Source: Rhizobium sp. Q54 (GTDB lineage: Bacteria; Pseudomonadota; Alphaproteobacteria; SMXS01). From it: 15,010 bases of DNA. The notes below the pieces were generated by a model. The model was not told the origin of the DNA, did not search any database, and saw nothing but the letters and a program-made list of their open reading frames with translations. Of this stretch, positions 9,601 through 15,010 are shown in pieces. Both the position numbers and the translations under genes were made by a program. Where the stretch lies: assembly GCA_945872035.1 (NCBI GenBank), contig CAMBYA010000021.1:1-15010 (forward strand), given 5' to 3'. How positions within the stretch are numbered: position 1 is the stretch's first letter; every line of letters begins with the position of its first letter.

Positions 9601-11512
9601 CATGGGCATGCCGCCATTGTCTCTCGAGGAGGCGCTGACCGGGCTCGGCGTGGTCATGCGCAAGAACGCGGCGGCGGTCGGCTATTGCAAGGTCGACTGG
9701 CAGGCCCTGGGACGCGCCAATCCGTCGATCCAACGGCTGCGTCGCTTTTCCGAAGTCGCCGCCGATACCGCCTCTTCCTCAGGCGGCGGCAAGGTGCGCA
9801 ACGAACTGATGGCTGCCAAGGGCGCGGACCGGCTCCGGCTGCTGAAGGCCTTCCTGACCCAACAGATCGCGCGCGTGCTCAAGGTTGACGCCGGCAAGAT
9901 CGAGCCGGGCCGGCCGCTCAACGAACTGGGCCTCGACTCGCTGACCTCATTCCAGCTCAAGAACCGGATCGAGAGCGAGATCGGCATCACCCTCCGGGTC
10001 GACAAGTTCCTGCAGAAGCCGACGGTGGAGAGCCTCGCCAATACGATTGCCGAGGTGCTCGATACGTCCACGGCGCAGAAGTCGGAAGAAGCAAAGGGCG
10101 CCACGCGTGCCCGCGGTGACCGCATTCTGTCGCTGCGGCAGGAATGGGCGCTGGACGTCCTCGACAATGAGGGCCCCATCGCTCGTTATGGCTGGATGGA
10201 GCTTGTCGGCGCGCTGTCGATCCGCCCGGGCGTGGAGATCGGTCGGGTCGAGGAAGCCTTCCGCGCGACGGTTGCCGCGCACGACGGGCTGCGTTCCTAT
10301 TTTCCCGAGATTGACGGCCGCCGAACGGTCGAGCTCTGGCCGGTTTCGTCGTTCAAGGTCGATCTGGTCGATGCCGCGTCCTGGACCGACGCCGAGTTCC
10401 AGGCCGATCTGGACGCTGCCGTCGCCCGGGTTCACGATTTGCGGCGCGACCGGCTGATCGGGCTGCGGATCTACCGCCGGCCGGGCCAGCGGATGGTACT
10501 GCTGGTGCGCGCCCATCACACGCTGATGGACGGGCAAACCTTCGGCTTGGTCATCCGCGAGATCCTGGAGCGCTATTTTGGCGTACACGGCAGCGCCGAC
10601 CCGCTGGAATCCCGGGATCTTTTCGACTTCTTCCATGACCAGCGGCGCCAGTTCGAGGGTGAAGCCGGCAAGGCCGACCGCAAGTTCTGGGAGCGGTATC
10701 TCACCGCAGCGCCCGAGCCGATCGGCCAGCTCCTCGCCAAGCCCGGCATAACCAATCCGCACGGCGAAGCGGCCTCGGTATACCGTTTCATCGCCCACGA
10801 GATTGACCTCCCCGTGCGCGCCACCGCGCGGCGTCTCGGTGTGCCTCTGCACTCGCTCATGACGGCTGCCGGCCATGTCGTGCTGCACGGGCTGACGGGC
10901 GGCACCGACCTGCTCGTCGCCTCCACCTTCGCCAACCGGCAGAGCGCGGCTCAGGAACACCTGCTCGGCTGGCTCGCCAACGTTACACTGCTGCGCTCTT
11001 CCTTCGACCCGGAGGCTTCCTTCCGCGACCATGTGGCGACGGTGTCTTCGGGTTGGGCAGAGGTGCTGCCGCATTCGGCCTACCCGCTACATCTCATCGA
11101 ACAGGCTGCCGGAGGCAAGGAAGGGAAACTGCCGAACGGCCAGTTCGGCGTATCGACGGCATGGCCGGACAACGCCGCGCGTGCCGGGTTCGAGCGCATC
11201 TTCTTCAGCCCGCCAGGCACCATTCATCGCTTCGGCGAACTGGAGCTCTCGCTGCTGCCGACGCACGCGCCCGAGGCAGGCGACCAGACCGTGGACGCGC
11301 TGATCTACTATCAGGAGATGGACGGCAGCCTCATGCTGCAATTGCAGTACGCAGTGCATCTGTTCAGCGCCGAGGAGGCCAACAGGGTCCTCGACGGCTT
11401 TGTCGGGATTCTCCGGCGGATCATCGGAGAACCCGATGCAACGCTAAGGGATCTTGTGGCGCTGGCGTCACCAAGTTTGGATACCTGGACCGGACGACAG
11501 AAGGCCAGGTGA
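3626..11512 (+). CDS. Single-module highly reducing type I polyketide synthase with terminal condensation/acyltransferase domain
   Basis: This 2628-residue cytoplasmic enzyme extends and fully reduces an acyl chain, probably iteratively. Domains with visible residues are: KS (about 10-433; Cys180, His315, His355); AT (about 550-850; Ser640 in GHSVGE, Arg665, His747); DH (about 910-1190; His943 in HVIDGSVVFP, Asp1103); structural, non-catalytic KR half (about 1215-1430); ER (about 1452-1775; LGTGGVGLAA, 1599-1608); KR (about 1795-1975; TGGLGGFG 1802-1809, LDD 1888-1890 of B-type, Ser1932, Tyr1945, Asn1949); ACP (about 2070-2145; Ser2105 in LGLDSL); and condensation domain (about 2166-2600; HHTLMDG, His2298, Asp2302). 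There is no methyltransferase, thioesterase, adenylation or docking domain. Arg665 fits a carboxylated extender such as malonyl- or methylmalonyl-CoA; YAPH (744-747) leaves the choice unclear. The chain probably leaves by transfer to an alcohol or amine in the terminal domain, as PapA5 does for mycobacterial lipids or the C domain of fungal reducing synthases might do. The start is fixed by the in-frame TAG just before it and a G-rich site at 3612-3617. Product unknown. Confidence 0.95.
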   Translation: MSQRFGEREPLAIVGIGCRLPAGGTTPDRFWTALAQGRCGIREVPSDRWNVDLLYDENPGAVGRARTKWGGFIDSVRDFDAEFFGISPREAEVMDPQQRLLLMVVWEAFEDAGISAERIKGSNGAVFTGVSGTDYTQIQRFRRTGENVHAGTGGAMSIIANRISHKFDLKGPSAAVDTACSSSLVATEMACNAIWSGISDFAIASGTNALLDPGVFINFSKANMMSPTGRIRTFDANADGYVRGEGAGAVVIKPLSTAVADGDHVYAVIRATCVNQDGQTSTITVPSAEAQADMLAEACRRAGLTPADIDFIESHGTGTPVGDPIEANAIGMVFGAERSRRARIIVGAGKTNTGHLESAAGITGLIKTALCLDRREIPRNINFSRPNPNIAFDDLGLSLPLEHQAWKADTDRPRRAAVNSFGFGGTNACAVLEEAPKANGAFAPHDHAYRKYWFVPFGAQSEGALSQMARQLGACVKAGGATDETVTEVAANLALRRSHLTHRAAVLAESAEAVADTLRLAPRQIGAEAKGKPDPRLVLGRRRDGGKLAFTFPGQGGQWWGMAQDLLRSDPVFAAAVDEFDGLYTQHSGWSIKEELLKGEAESRINRTLYTQPGLFALQIGLVARWRAWGIEPELVIGHSVGEMAAAHTAGILSTSEAARIIWNRSSLQSRLEGKGGIATIALSREQMEADLAEWGVTLVEIAAVNGPSIVNIAGDVAVVRDTVRRLQEKYGEDFFARVLKVDYAPHCFHMDPLRDEFFSAVGALHPAPGHIPMISTVSSRVLPGQTVDAVYWWRNARDPVLFEPAMREAFRTGADTFVEIGPHTNLSAMISGIAAEAGSAAVVAASLRRDEPHDRTLMSALATLYTNGVEPDWAAFYGAHVPRRPLPLYPFETKPYWMESEEQRNALYAPRPHPLLGGRALGPVPTWITEYSLDHHQFLLGHVIDGSVVFPGAGYLEIMFAAGVELFGEGAIELENVEILEAMMLSGDRNEMLQTVYEPSRSRVSIYSRARGSNLEWTLRARGIVRSVPHLVERDPVPPTPPSGPFIPAAKLYKRVAGRGYAYGPDFQGLRKLWPGTERAVGLVERRNLAGREMHFHPALLDSALHVGFGIESGVGSDETSDLLYLPVRVERVILNRRPVEGALWSIGSSAKIDEFGSVTDVSILDRDGRIVLRMDGFTTRAIPFRARSAKKGQELRPTYVVEEWAETEPRLASGDRPGRGQNWLVFADGSGLSADVAGSLALAGAHVVTVTAGRKFSEAGADCFEIDPASGEDFDRLLRVLGKRRKLAGIAFGWSLKLAQTKDFDTASLLRNEMRSTIAVLHLLQALVRAGGATPRLWLLSQGALAAGEGLADKRKLAGAMAGAPLAGFVRTALTEHADYRATLLDLDPRSARASEQARSAAAVLLGGTDDTEIALRDRAWYVPRLREAEETTLPPRAAPAATAVDSRHYRLAMTGPGDLDNLHLVETGALRPGKGELLVSVKAGGLNFRDVMAATGLLPSDAEDGAAWEALGLECAGIVTATGPGVKGFKPGDRIMGSARGCFRSEIVVAADSVYPVPKRMSYIEAATVPSAFATAYYGLVRLARIRKGDTVLVHLGTGGVGLAAIQIARHFGADVISTAGSPSKRAYLHKIGVKHVFDSRSLSFAEEVRSVTRGRGVDIVLNALAGEAIPLAAGLLAPNGRFVEIGKRDIYGDSALGLRALRHNGSLFVLDMARMDRDDPEAVKEVFTEMLALFEAGKLKPLPTHVFPASRVQDAFRTMAQAGHIGKVVVDFEADGIEVDLSTDMPLLLAKDGAYLITGGLGGFGAEVARYFAAHGAGHLYLLGRSGGDRPEAKALLADLARQGVTAHAIAADVTQRSDVDAVLARIAADGFSLRGVVHSAMVLDDGFINQLDADRMMRVMAPKIVGAWNLHQATQALPLDHFVMFSSMAAVLGSSGQANYVAGNRFLDLLSAHRRRLGLPAVTVNWGALGGAGAVQRDKAILKYLKTMGMPPLSLEEALTGLGVVMRKNAAAVGYCKVDWQALGRANPSIQRLRRFSEVAADTASSSGGGKVRNELMAAKGADRLRLLKAFLTQQIARVLKVDAGKIEPGRPLNELGLDSLTSFQLKNRIESEIGITLRVDKFLQKPTVESLANTIAEVLDTSTAQKSEEAKGATRARGDRILSLRQEWALDVLDNEGPIARYGWMELVGALSIRPGVEIGRVEEAFRATVAAHDGLRSYFPEIDGRRTVELWPVSSFKVDLVDAASWTDAEFQADLDAAVARVHDLRRDRLIGLRIYRRPGQRMVLLVRAHHTLMDGQTFGLVIREILERYFGVHGSADPLESRDLFDFFHDQRRQFEGEAGKADRKFWERYLTAAPEPIGQLLAKPGITNPHGEAASVYRFIAHEIDLPVRATARRLGVPLHSLMTAAGHVVLHGLTGGTDLLVASTFANRQSAAQEHLLGWLANVTLLRSSFDPEASFRDHVATVSSGWAEVLPHSAYPLHLIEQAAGGKEGKLPNGQFGVSTAWPDNAARAGFERIFFSPPGTIHRFGELELSLLPTHAPEAGDQTVDALIYYQEMDGSLMLQLQYAVHLFSAEEANRVLDGFVGILRRIIGEPDATLRDLVALASPSLDTWTGRQKAR

Positions 11513-11516
11513 CAGC

Positions 11517-13859
11517 ATGAACGACCGTCAGCCGGCCGATCTCGCCGACGATACCGGCCAGGATTGGACGCTGGGGTCCGATCGATATGGTTGGTTCGTG
11601 CTGCGCTGGCGCTGGCCGATCATCGTGTTGACGCTGCTGCTCGTCGCCGTCGCGTCGCTGGGCATCATGCGGCTCACGTTCAACCCGGATACGCGCAGCT
11701 TCTTCGGTCCGGAGAATCCCGAGCGCATCCTGCTCGACCGGATGCAAGAAAAGTACGCCAAGCTGACAAATGTCATCTTCGTACTGGCGCCGAGGAACGG
11801 CGACGTCTTCACCGCCGCCAATCTGCGGGCCATCGATGAACTCACACAGAAAGGCTGGCAAACACCCTACGTCATCCGGGTCGAATCCCTGACGAGTTAT
11901 CAGGAACTGACGGCCGAGGGCGACGACCTGCGCGTGGCGCCGGTCTATGATCCAAAGACCGCACTGACCCCGGAGCGCGTGGCCGACATCCGTCAGCGCG
12001 TGATGCGCGATCGCGAGCTTGTCGATCGCGTGGTGGCGGGCAAGGGCGACGTGACCGCGGTGAACGTGCTGATCACGCGCCCCAAGGATACGCCGGCGGA
12101 AGTCACCGAAATCGTCGAGTTCGCACAGCACACCGCCGACGAGTTTCGCGCGCTTCATCCCGATATCGAGCTGCGGCTGACCGGCGGTGTGCTTGCCGAC
12201 CGGGCCTTCGCCGAGGCCGGCCGACAGGACATGCTCACGCTGCTGCCCGCCATGGCGATCCTGATCACCGTGATACTCTGGGCAGGTATGCGCTCGATAA
12301 CGGTGACCGCCGTAACGATGCTGGTGATCGGACTGACGGTCGCGGCAACCCTTGGTCTCTATGGATGGTTGGGCCAGGTGCTGAACAGCGCGAGCGGTGC
12401 GTCACCGGCGGTGATCATGACCCTGTTCTTTGCCGACTGCGTGCATTTCGTCACCTCGGTGATTCAGCAGCAGGCAAGGCTGGGTGATCGCAGGAAGGCG
12501 GTTGCTGTCGCCATACGCATCAATCTGCTGCCGACGATCATCAAGACGCTGACGACGATCGTCGGATTCCTGTCACTCAATTTCAGCGACTCTCCACCCC
12601 TGTCCGAGCTGGGCAACATGGTCGCCGTCGGATCGATCTGCGGCTGCGTGCTGACGGTGACGTTCATGCCGGCATTGCTGTCGCTGTTGCCGCTGCCGGA
12701 GCGGTCGCCCGACGATCTCGAGCACCGACTCATGAGCCGCGTGGCGAGTTACATCGTGGTGCGCCACCGCAAGCTTCTGTGGGGCGCCTGTCTGACCGTC
12801 CCGCTGCTGTGCGTTTTCATCCCGCGGATCGAGATCGACGACAATTTCGTCCGCTATTTCGACCGCGATTTTCCGTTCCGTGTCGATACGGAGTTCATGG
12901 AGAAGCGGCTGACCGGACTCAATGGTGTCACCTTTTCGGTCCCGTCGGCCGGTAAGGATGGCATCACGGATCCCGAATATCTCCGCAAGCTCGACGAATT
13001 CGCCAACTGGTACCGGCAACAGGACCATGTGATACATGTCAGCACGTTCGCCGACGTCATGCGGCGCCTCAATCGGGCCATGAACGGCGACGATCCGGCC
13101 TTCGACCGGCTGCCGGAAACGCGCGAGATGGCGGCGCAGTATCTGTTTCTCTACGAGCTGTCGCTGCCGCCCGGCCACGATCTCAATACCATCGTCGACG
13201 TGAGCCGCTCGGAAAGCGTCGTCTCCGTCCATCTGGCCGATGTCTCTTCCAATTCCATCGTTGCGCTCGCCGACGCCGGCGAGGCCTGGCTGAAGCAGAA
13301 TGCGCCGCAATATTTCGCCGATGCGACGGGACTTTCGGTGGTCTATGCGCACATAACCAAGCGCAACATCCGGCTGATGCTGCTCGGCACCTTCATTTCG
13401 GTGCTGGTGGTGTCACTGATCATGCTCGTCGCGCTTCGAAGCTGGCGCATGGGCTTGATAAGCCTGATCCCGAACCTGACGCCGGCGTTCATGGCATTCG
13501 GCCTGTGGGGGCTCCTCGGCGGCGAGGTCAACCTGGCGATCTCGGTGGTTACCGCGATGACTTACGGCATCGTCACGGACGATACGGTCCACACCCTGAG
13601 CAAGTATCGATTCGCCCGGCGGGTACACGGTCTTTCGCCAGAGGCTGCGGTGCGGGAGACCCTGACCTACACGGGCTCGGCCATCATCCTGTCATCGGTG
13701 GCGCTTGGCCTCGGCTTCGCGCTCCTGGGTCTGTCGAGTTTCAAGATCACTGCGCTGATGGGCGTGCTGTCGGCGTTGATCATCCTCATCGCCATGGTCA
13801 CGGAATTCGTGATGCTGCCTGGCTTGCTGTTGAAATTCGATCGCGGAGACAAGAGATGA
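11517..13859 (+). CDS. RND-superfamily exporter (MMPL/COG1033-like), 12 TM
   Basis: The predicted inner-membrane transporter has 780 residues and the duplicated RND layout. TM1 (about 34-54) is followed by a large periplasmic loop (about 55-240), five helices (242-417), TM7 (about 418-440), a second large loop (441-617) and five final helices (619-775). Acidic residues suited to proton relay sit in TM4 (Asp307, in FFADCVHF) and TM10 (Asp688-Asp689, in GIVTDDTVH), as in the MMPL/'predicted exporter' group. At this length it is shorter than drug-efflux RND pumps (about 1000 or more) and no membrane-fusion or outer-membrane partner is encoded here, which points to lipid rather than drug export. 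The ATG at 11517 has the Shine-Dalgarno AGGTGA (11507-11512) overlapping the synthase stop, four bases earlier, so the genes are probably co-translated. A longer frame starting at 11454 runs inside the synthase and is rejected. Likely cargo is the synthase product (inference). Confidence 0.9.
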   Translation: MNDRQPADLADDTGQDWTLGSDRYGWFVLRWRWPIIVLTLLLVAVASLGIMRLTFNPDTRSFFGPENPERILLDRMQEKYAKLTNVIFVLAPRNGDVFTAANLRAIDELTQKGWQTPYVIRVESLTSYQELTAEGDDLRVAPVYDPKTALTPERVADIRQRVMRDRELVDRVVAGKGDVTAVNVLITRPKDTPAEVTEIVEFAQHTADEFRALHPDIELRLTGGVLADRAFAEAGRQDMLTLLPAMAILITVILWAGMRSITVTAVTMLVIGLTVAATLGLYGWLGQVLNSASGASPAVIMTLFFADCVHFVTSVIQQQARLGDRRKAVAVAIRINLLPTIIKTLTTIVGFLSLNFSDSPPLSELGNMVAVGSICGCVLTVTFMPALLSLLPLPERSPDDLEHRLMSRVASYIVVRHRKLLWGACLTVPLLCVFIPRIEIDDNFVRYFDRDFPFRVDTEFMEKRLTGLNGVTFSVPSAGKDGITDPEYLRKLDEFANWYRQQDHVIHVSTFADVMRRLNRAMNGDDPAFDRLPETREMAAQYLFLYELSLPPGHDLNTIVDVSRSESVVSVHLADVSSNSIVALADAGEAWLKQNAPQYFADATGLSVVYAHITKRNIRLMLLGTFISVLVVSLIMLVALRSWRMGLISLIPNLTPAFMAFGLWGLLGGEVNLAISVVTAMTYGIVTDDTVHTLSKYRFARRVHGLSPEAAVRETLTYTGSAIILSSVALGLGFALLGLSSFKITALMGVLSALIILIAMVTEFVMLPGLLLKFDRGDKR

Positions 13860-14656
13860 GGGCGCTCGGCTACGCCATGATCCTGACACTGACCTGCGGC
13901 CTCGCATCCGAGGCTCTGGCGGCTGAGGCGGGCGACAAGGTTCGCGGCATGGAGATAGCGCTCGAGGCCAGGAAGCAGGCCGAGGGCTACGGGTCTTACT
14001 CCGCCGAGGGCAAGATGATCCTGCGCGATCGCACCGGTGCAACGAATGTGCGGGCATTCCTGACGCGCTCGCTCGAACGGAGCGACGACGGCGACCGGAC
14101 CGAGATCGAGTTCAGGACGCCGCTGGATGTGCGCGGGCTCGCATTGCTCACCCACGCCCACTCGGCGCGGGACGATGACCAGTGGCTCTTCCTCCCAGCG
14201 CTCAACCGGGTCAAGCGCATCACGTCCAGTTCACGCGCCGGGTCTTTCGCGGGCAGCGAGTTCAGCTATGAGGACCTCGTCGGCCACGTGATCGAGAAAA
14301 ACCACTACGAATATCTGCGGGACGAGCCGTGCCCCGGCAACACGGACCGTACCTGCCATGTCAACGTTCAGATTCCCAAGGCAGCGGACTCCGGTTATTC
14401 GCGGCTCGTAACCTGGCTCGACGCCCAGGACTACCGCACCTACAAGGTCGACTATTACGATCGCCGCGGCGCGCAGATCAAGACGATGACTTTTTCCGAT
14501 TACCGCAAGTACAAGGATCGTTTCTGGCGCGCGCATGGCATGGCGATGACCAATCACCAGACCGGCAAGTCGACCGTGATGGAGTGGTCCAAATACGATT
14601 TCGAGACCCCGGTAAGCGCCGTCGAGCTCGAGCCATACTCTCTGGGCAAGAACTGA
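13856..14656 (+). CDS. LolA-like periplasmic 'outer membrane lipoprotein-sorting' protein (PF17131 type)
   Basis: This 266-residue protein starts in an ATGA overlap with the exporter stop. Residues 1-22 form a Sec signal peptide with a probable signal peptidase I site after ALA (20-22). Cys14 sits in the hydrophobic core with Thr before it, so a lipobox is unlikely and the protein should be soluble in the periplasm. The block DQWLFLPALNRVKRI (108-122) followed by SSSRAGSFAGSEFSYEDL (124-141) is the hallmark of the LolA_like family, which has the half-barrel fold that shields lipids. Cys159 and Cys167 could form a disulfide. Family members often sit beside RND/MMPL exporters. Here it likely takes the lipid product from the exporter and carries it towards the outer membrane, by analogy with LppX beside MmpL7; this role is inferred. 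Confidence 0.88.
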   Translation: MRALGYAMILTLTCGLASEALAAEAGDKVRGMEIALEARKQAEGYGSYSAEGKMILRDRTGATNVRAFLTRSLERSDDGDRTEIEFRTPLDVRGLALLTHAHSARDDDQWLFLPALNRVKRITSSSRAGSFAGSEFSYEDLVGHVIEKNHYEYLRDEPCPGNTDRTCHVNVQIPKAADSGYSRLVTWLDAQDYRTYKVDYYDRRGAQIKTMTFSDYRKYKDRFWRAHGMAMTNHQTGKSTVMEWSKYDFETPVSAVELEPYSLGKN

Positions 14657-14665
14657 GGCCCACGA

Positions 14666-15010
14666 ATGACGCCATCGGTGGATATCTGGTGGACACTCGG
14701 ACCGGCGGCCGAGCTGGCTGCCCGGCCCGTGGCGGGGAACATGACCGCCGTCCCGCCGGACTGGCGGCGGGGCCTTCGGGGGCGATTCCTCCGCGATGTC
14801 TGCCGACGGTATCTGGATGGGCCGCCGGACTGGACCGCCAGGGGCGCGTCGCGGGGCTGGCGCTTTAATCTCTCCGCCGGTCAGCACCTCAGCCTCACGG
14901 ATTCGGGTCCTTGCCTGATCGTCGCGGTCAGCCGGGGGACACCGGTGGGTATCGATGCCGAGCGCGTGCGTCCGGTGGACGATGCGGCGGCGACCATCGG
15001 CCGCCTCGGA
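14666..15010 (+). CDS. Sfp-type 4'-phosphopantetheinyl transferase, N-terminal part (3' end outside window)
   Basis: The frame is open from ATG 14666 to the last base, giving 115 residues of a phosphopantetheinyl transferase. This enzyme moves the pantetheine arm from CoA to the ACP serine, here presumably Ser2105 of the synthase. Supporting motifs are an Arg-rich helix (RGRFLRDVCRRYL), FNLS (67-70) and VGIDAE (94-99), whose Asp97 and Glu99 would bind magnesium. The downstream catalytic (W/F)xxKE motif lies outside the window. The usual His after FNLS (FNxSH) is replaced by Ala71, and FNLS lies 28 residues from GID rather than about 19-21, so the region is divergent. The start follows the previous stop by nine bases, with TGAGG (14654-14658) as Shine-Dalgarno, and the frame has a stop just upstream. 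Position at the end of the operon supports a dedicated activator. Confidence 0.82.
   Translation, partial: MTPSVDIWWTLGPAAELAARPVAGNMTAVPPDWRRGLRGRFLRDVCRRYLDGPPDWTARGASRGWRFNLSAGQHLSLTDSGPCLIVAVSRGTPVGIDAERVRPVDDAAATIGRLG

Noticed and set aside
11454..11516. 21-codon N-terminal extension of the exporter
   Set aside because: It overlaps the end of the synthase, and the ATG at 11517 has a good Shine-Dalgarno sequence and a normal cytoplasmic N-terminus.
13505..13855. N-terminal extension of the LolA-like protein into the exporter gene
   Set aside because: It is out of frame with the exporter, and the ATG at 13856 begins a clean signal peptide.
13886..13897. Possible lipobox around Cys14 of the LolA-like protein
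   Set aside because: The residue before Cys is Thr rather than Gly, Ala or Ser, the Cys lies too early in the hydrophobic segment, and a good signal peptidase I site follows.

Overview
The window is GC-rich and densely coded on the + strand only. Codon use and gene families fit a proteobacterium, most likely an alphaproteobacterium (Rhizobiales/Rhodospirillales-like). That placement is an inference from gene content; there is no marker gene to fix the taxon. No RNA gene, CRISPR array, insertion sequence or transposase was seen.

Left part (1-2072): the 3' end of a class III adenylate cyclase overlaps (ATGA) an MscS-type channel with a C-terminal cyclic-nucleotide-binding domain. The two look like a co-translated cAMP producer and cAMP-gated channel. 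After a 92-bp gap with a GC-rich hairpin there is a GNAT-fold acyltransferase-like gene (2165-3283), whose substrate is unknown.

Middle (3284-3625): a 342-bp gene-free leader. It holds a probable intrinsic terminator (3398-3441), an AT-centred inverted repeat (3450-3474) that could be an operator, and a strong Shine-Dalgarno sequence followed only by a six-codon reading frame. These suggest that a separately controlled transcription unit starts here.

Right part (3626-15010): a compact lipid-type biosynthetic operon. A 2628-residue type I polyketide synthase has the order KS-AT-DH-structural KR-ER-KR-ACP-C and all catalytic residues in place. It is followed at 4 bp by a 12-TM RND/MMPL-family exporter, then with an ATGA overlap by a secreted LolA-like 'outer membrane lipoprotein-sorting' protein, and 9 bp later by a phosphopantetheinyl transferase cut by the window end.

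The genes read as one pathway: the transferase arms the carrier domain, the synthase builds a fully reduced acyl chain, and the terminal condensation/acyltransferase domain hands the chain to an unknown alcohol or amine. The exporter and the periplasmic carrier then move the product towards the outer membrane. The set parallels the mycobacterial Mas/Pps-PapA5-MmpL7-LppX system for PDIM lipids, but in a Gram-negative setting and with the acyltransferase fused to the synthase. This parallel is the main point of interest; the product itself cannot be read from the sequence.
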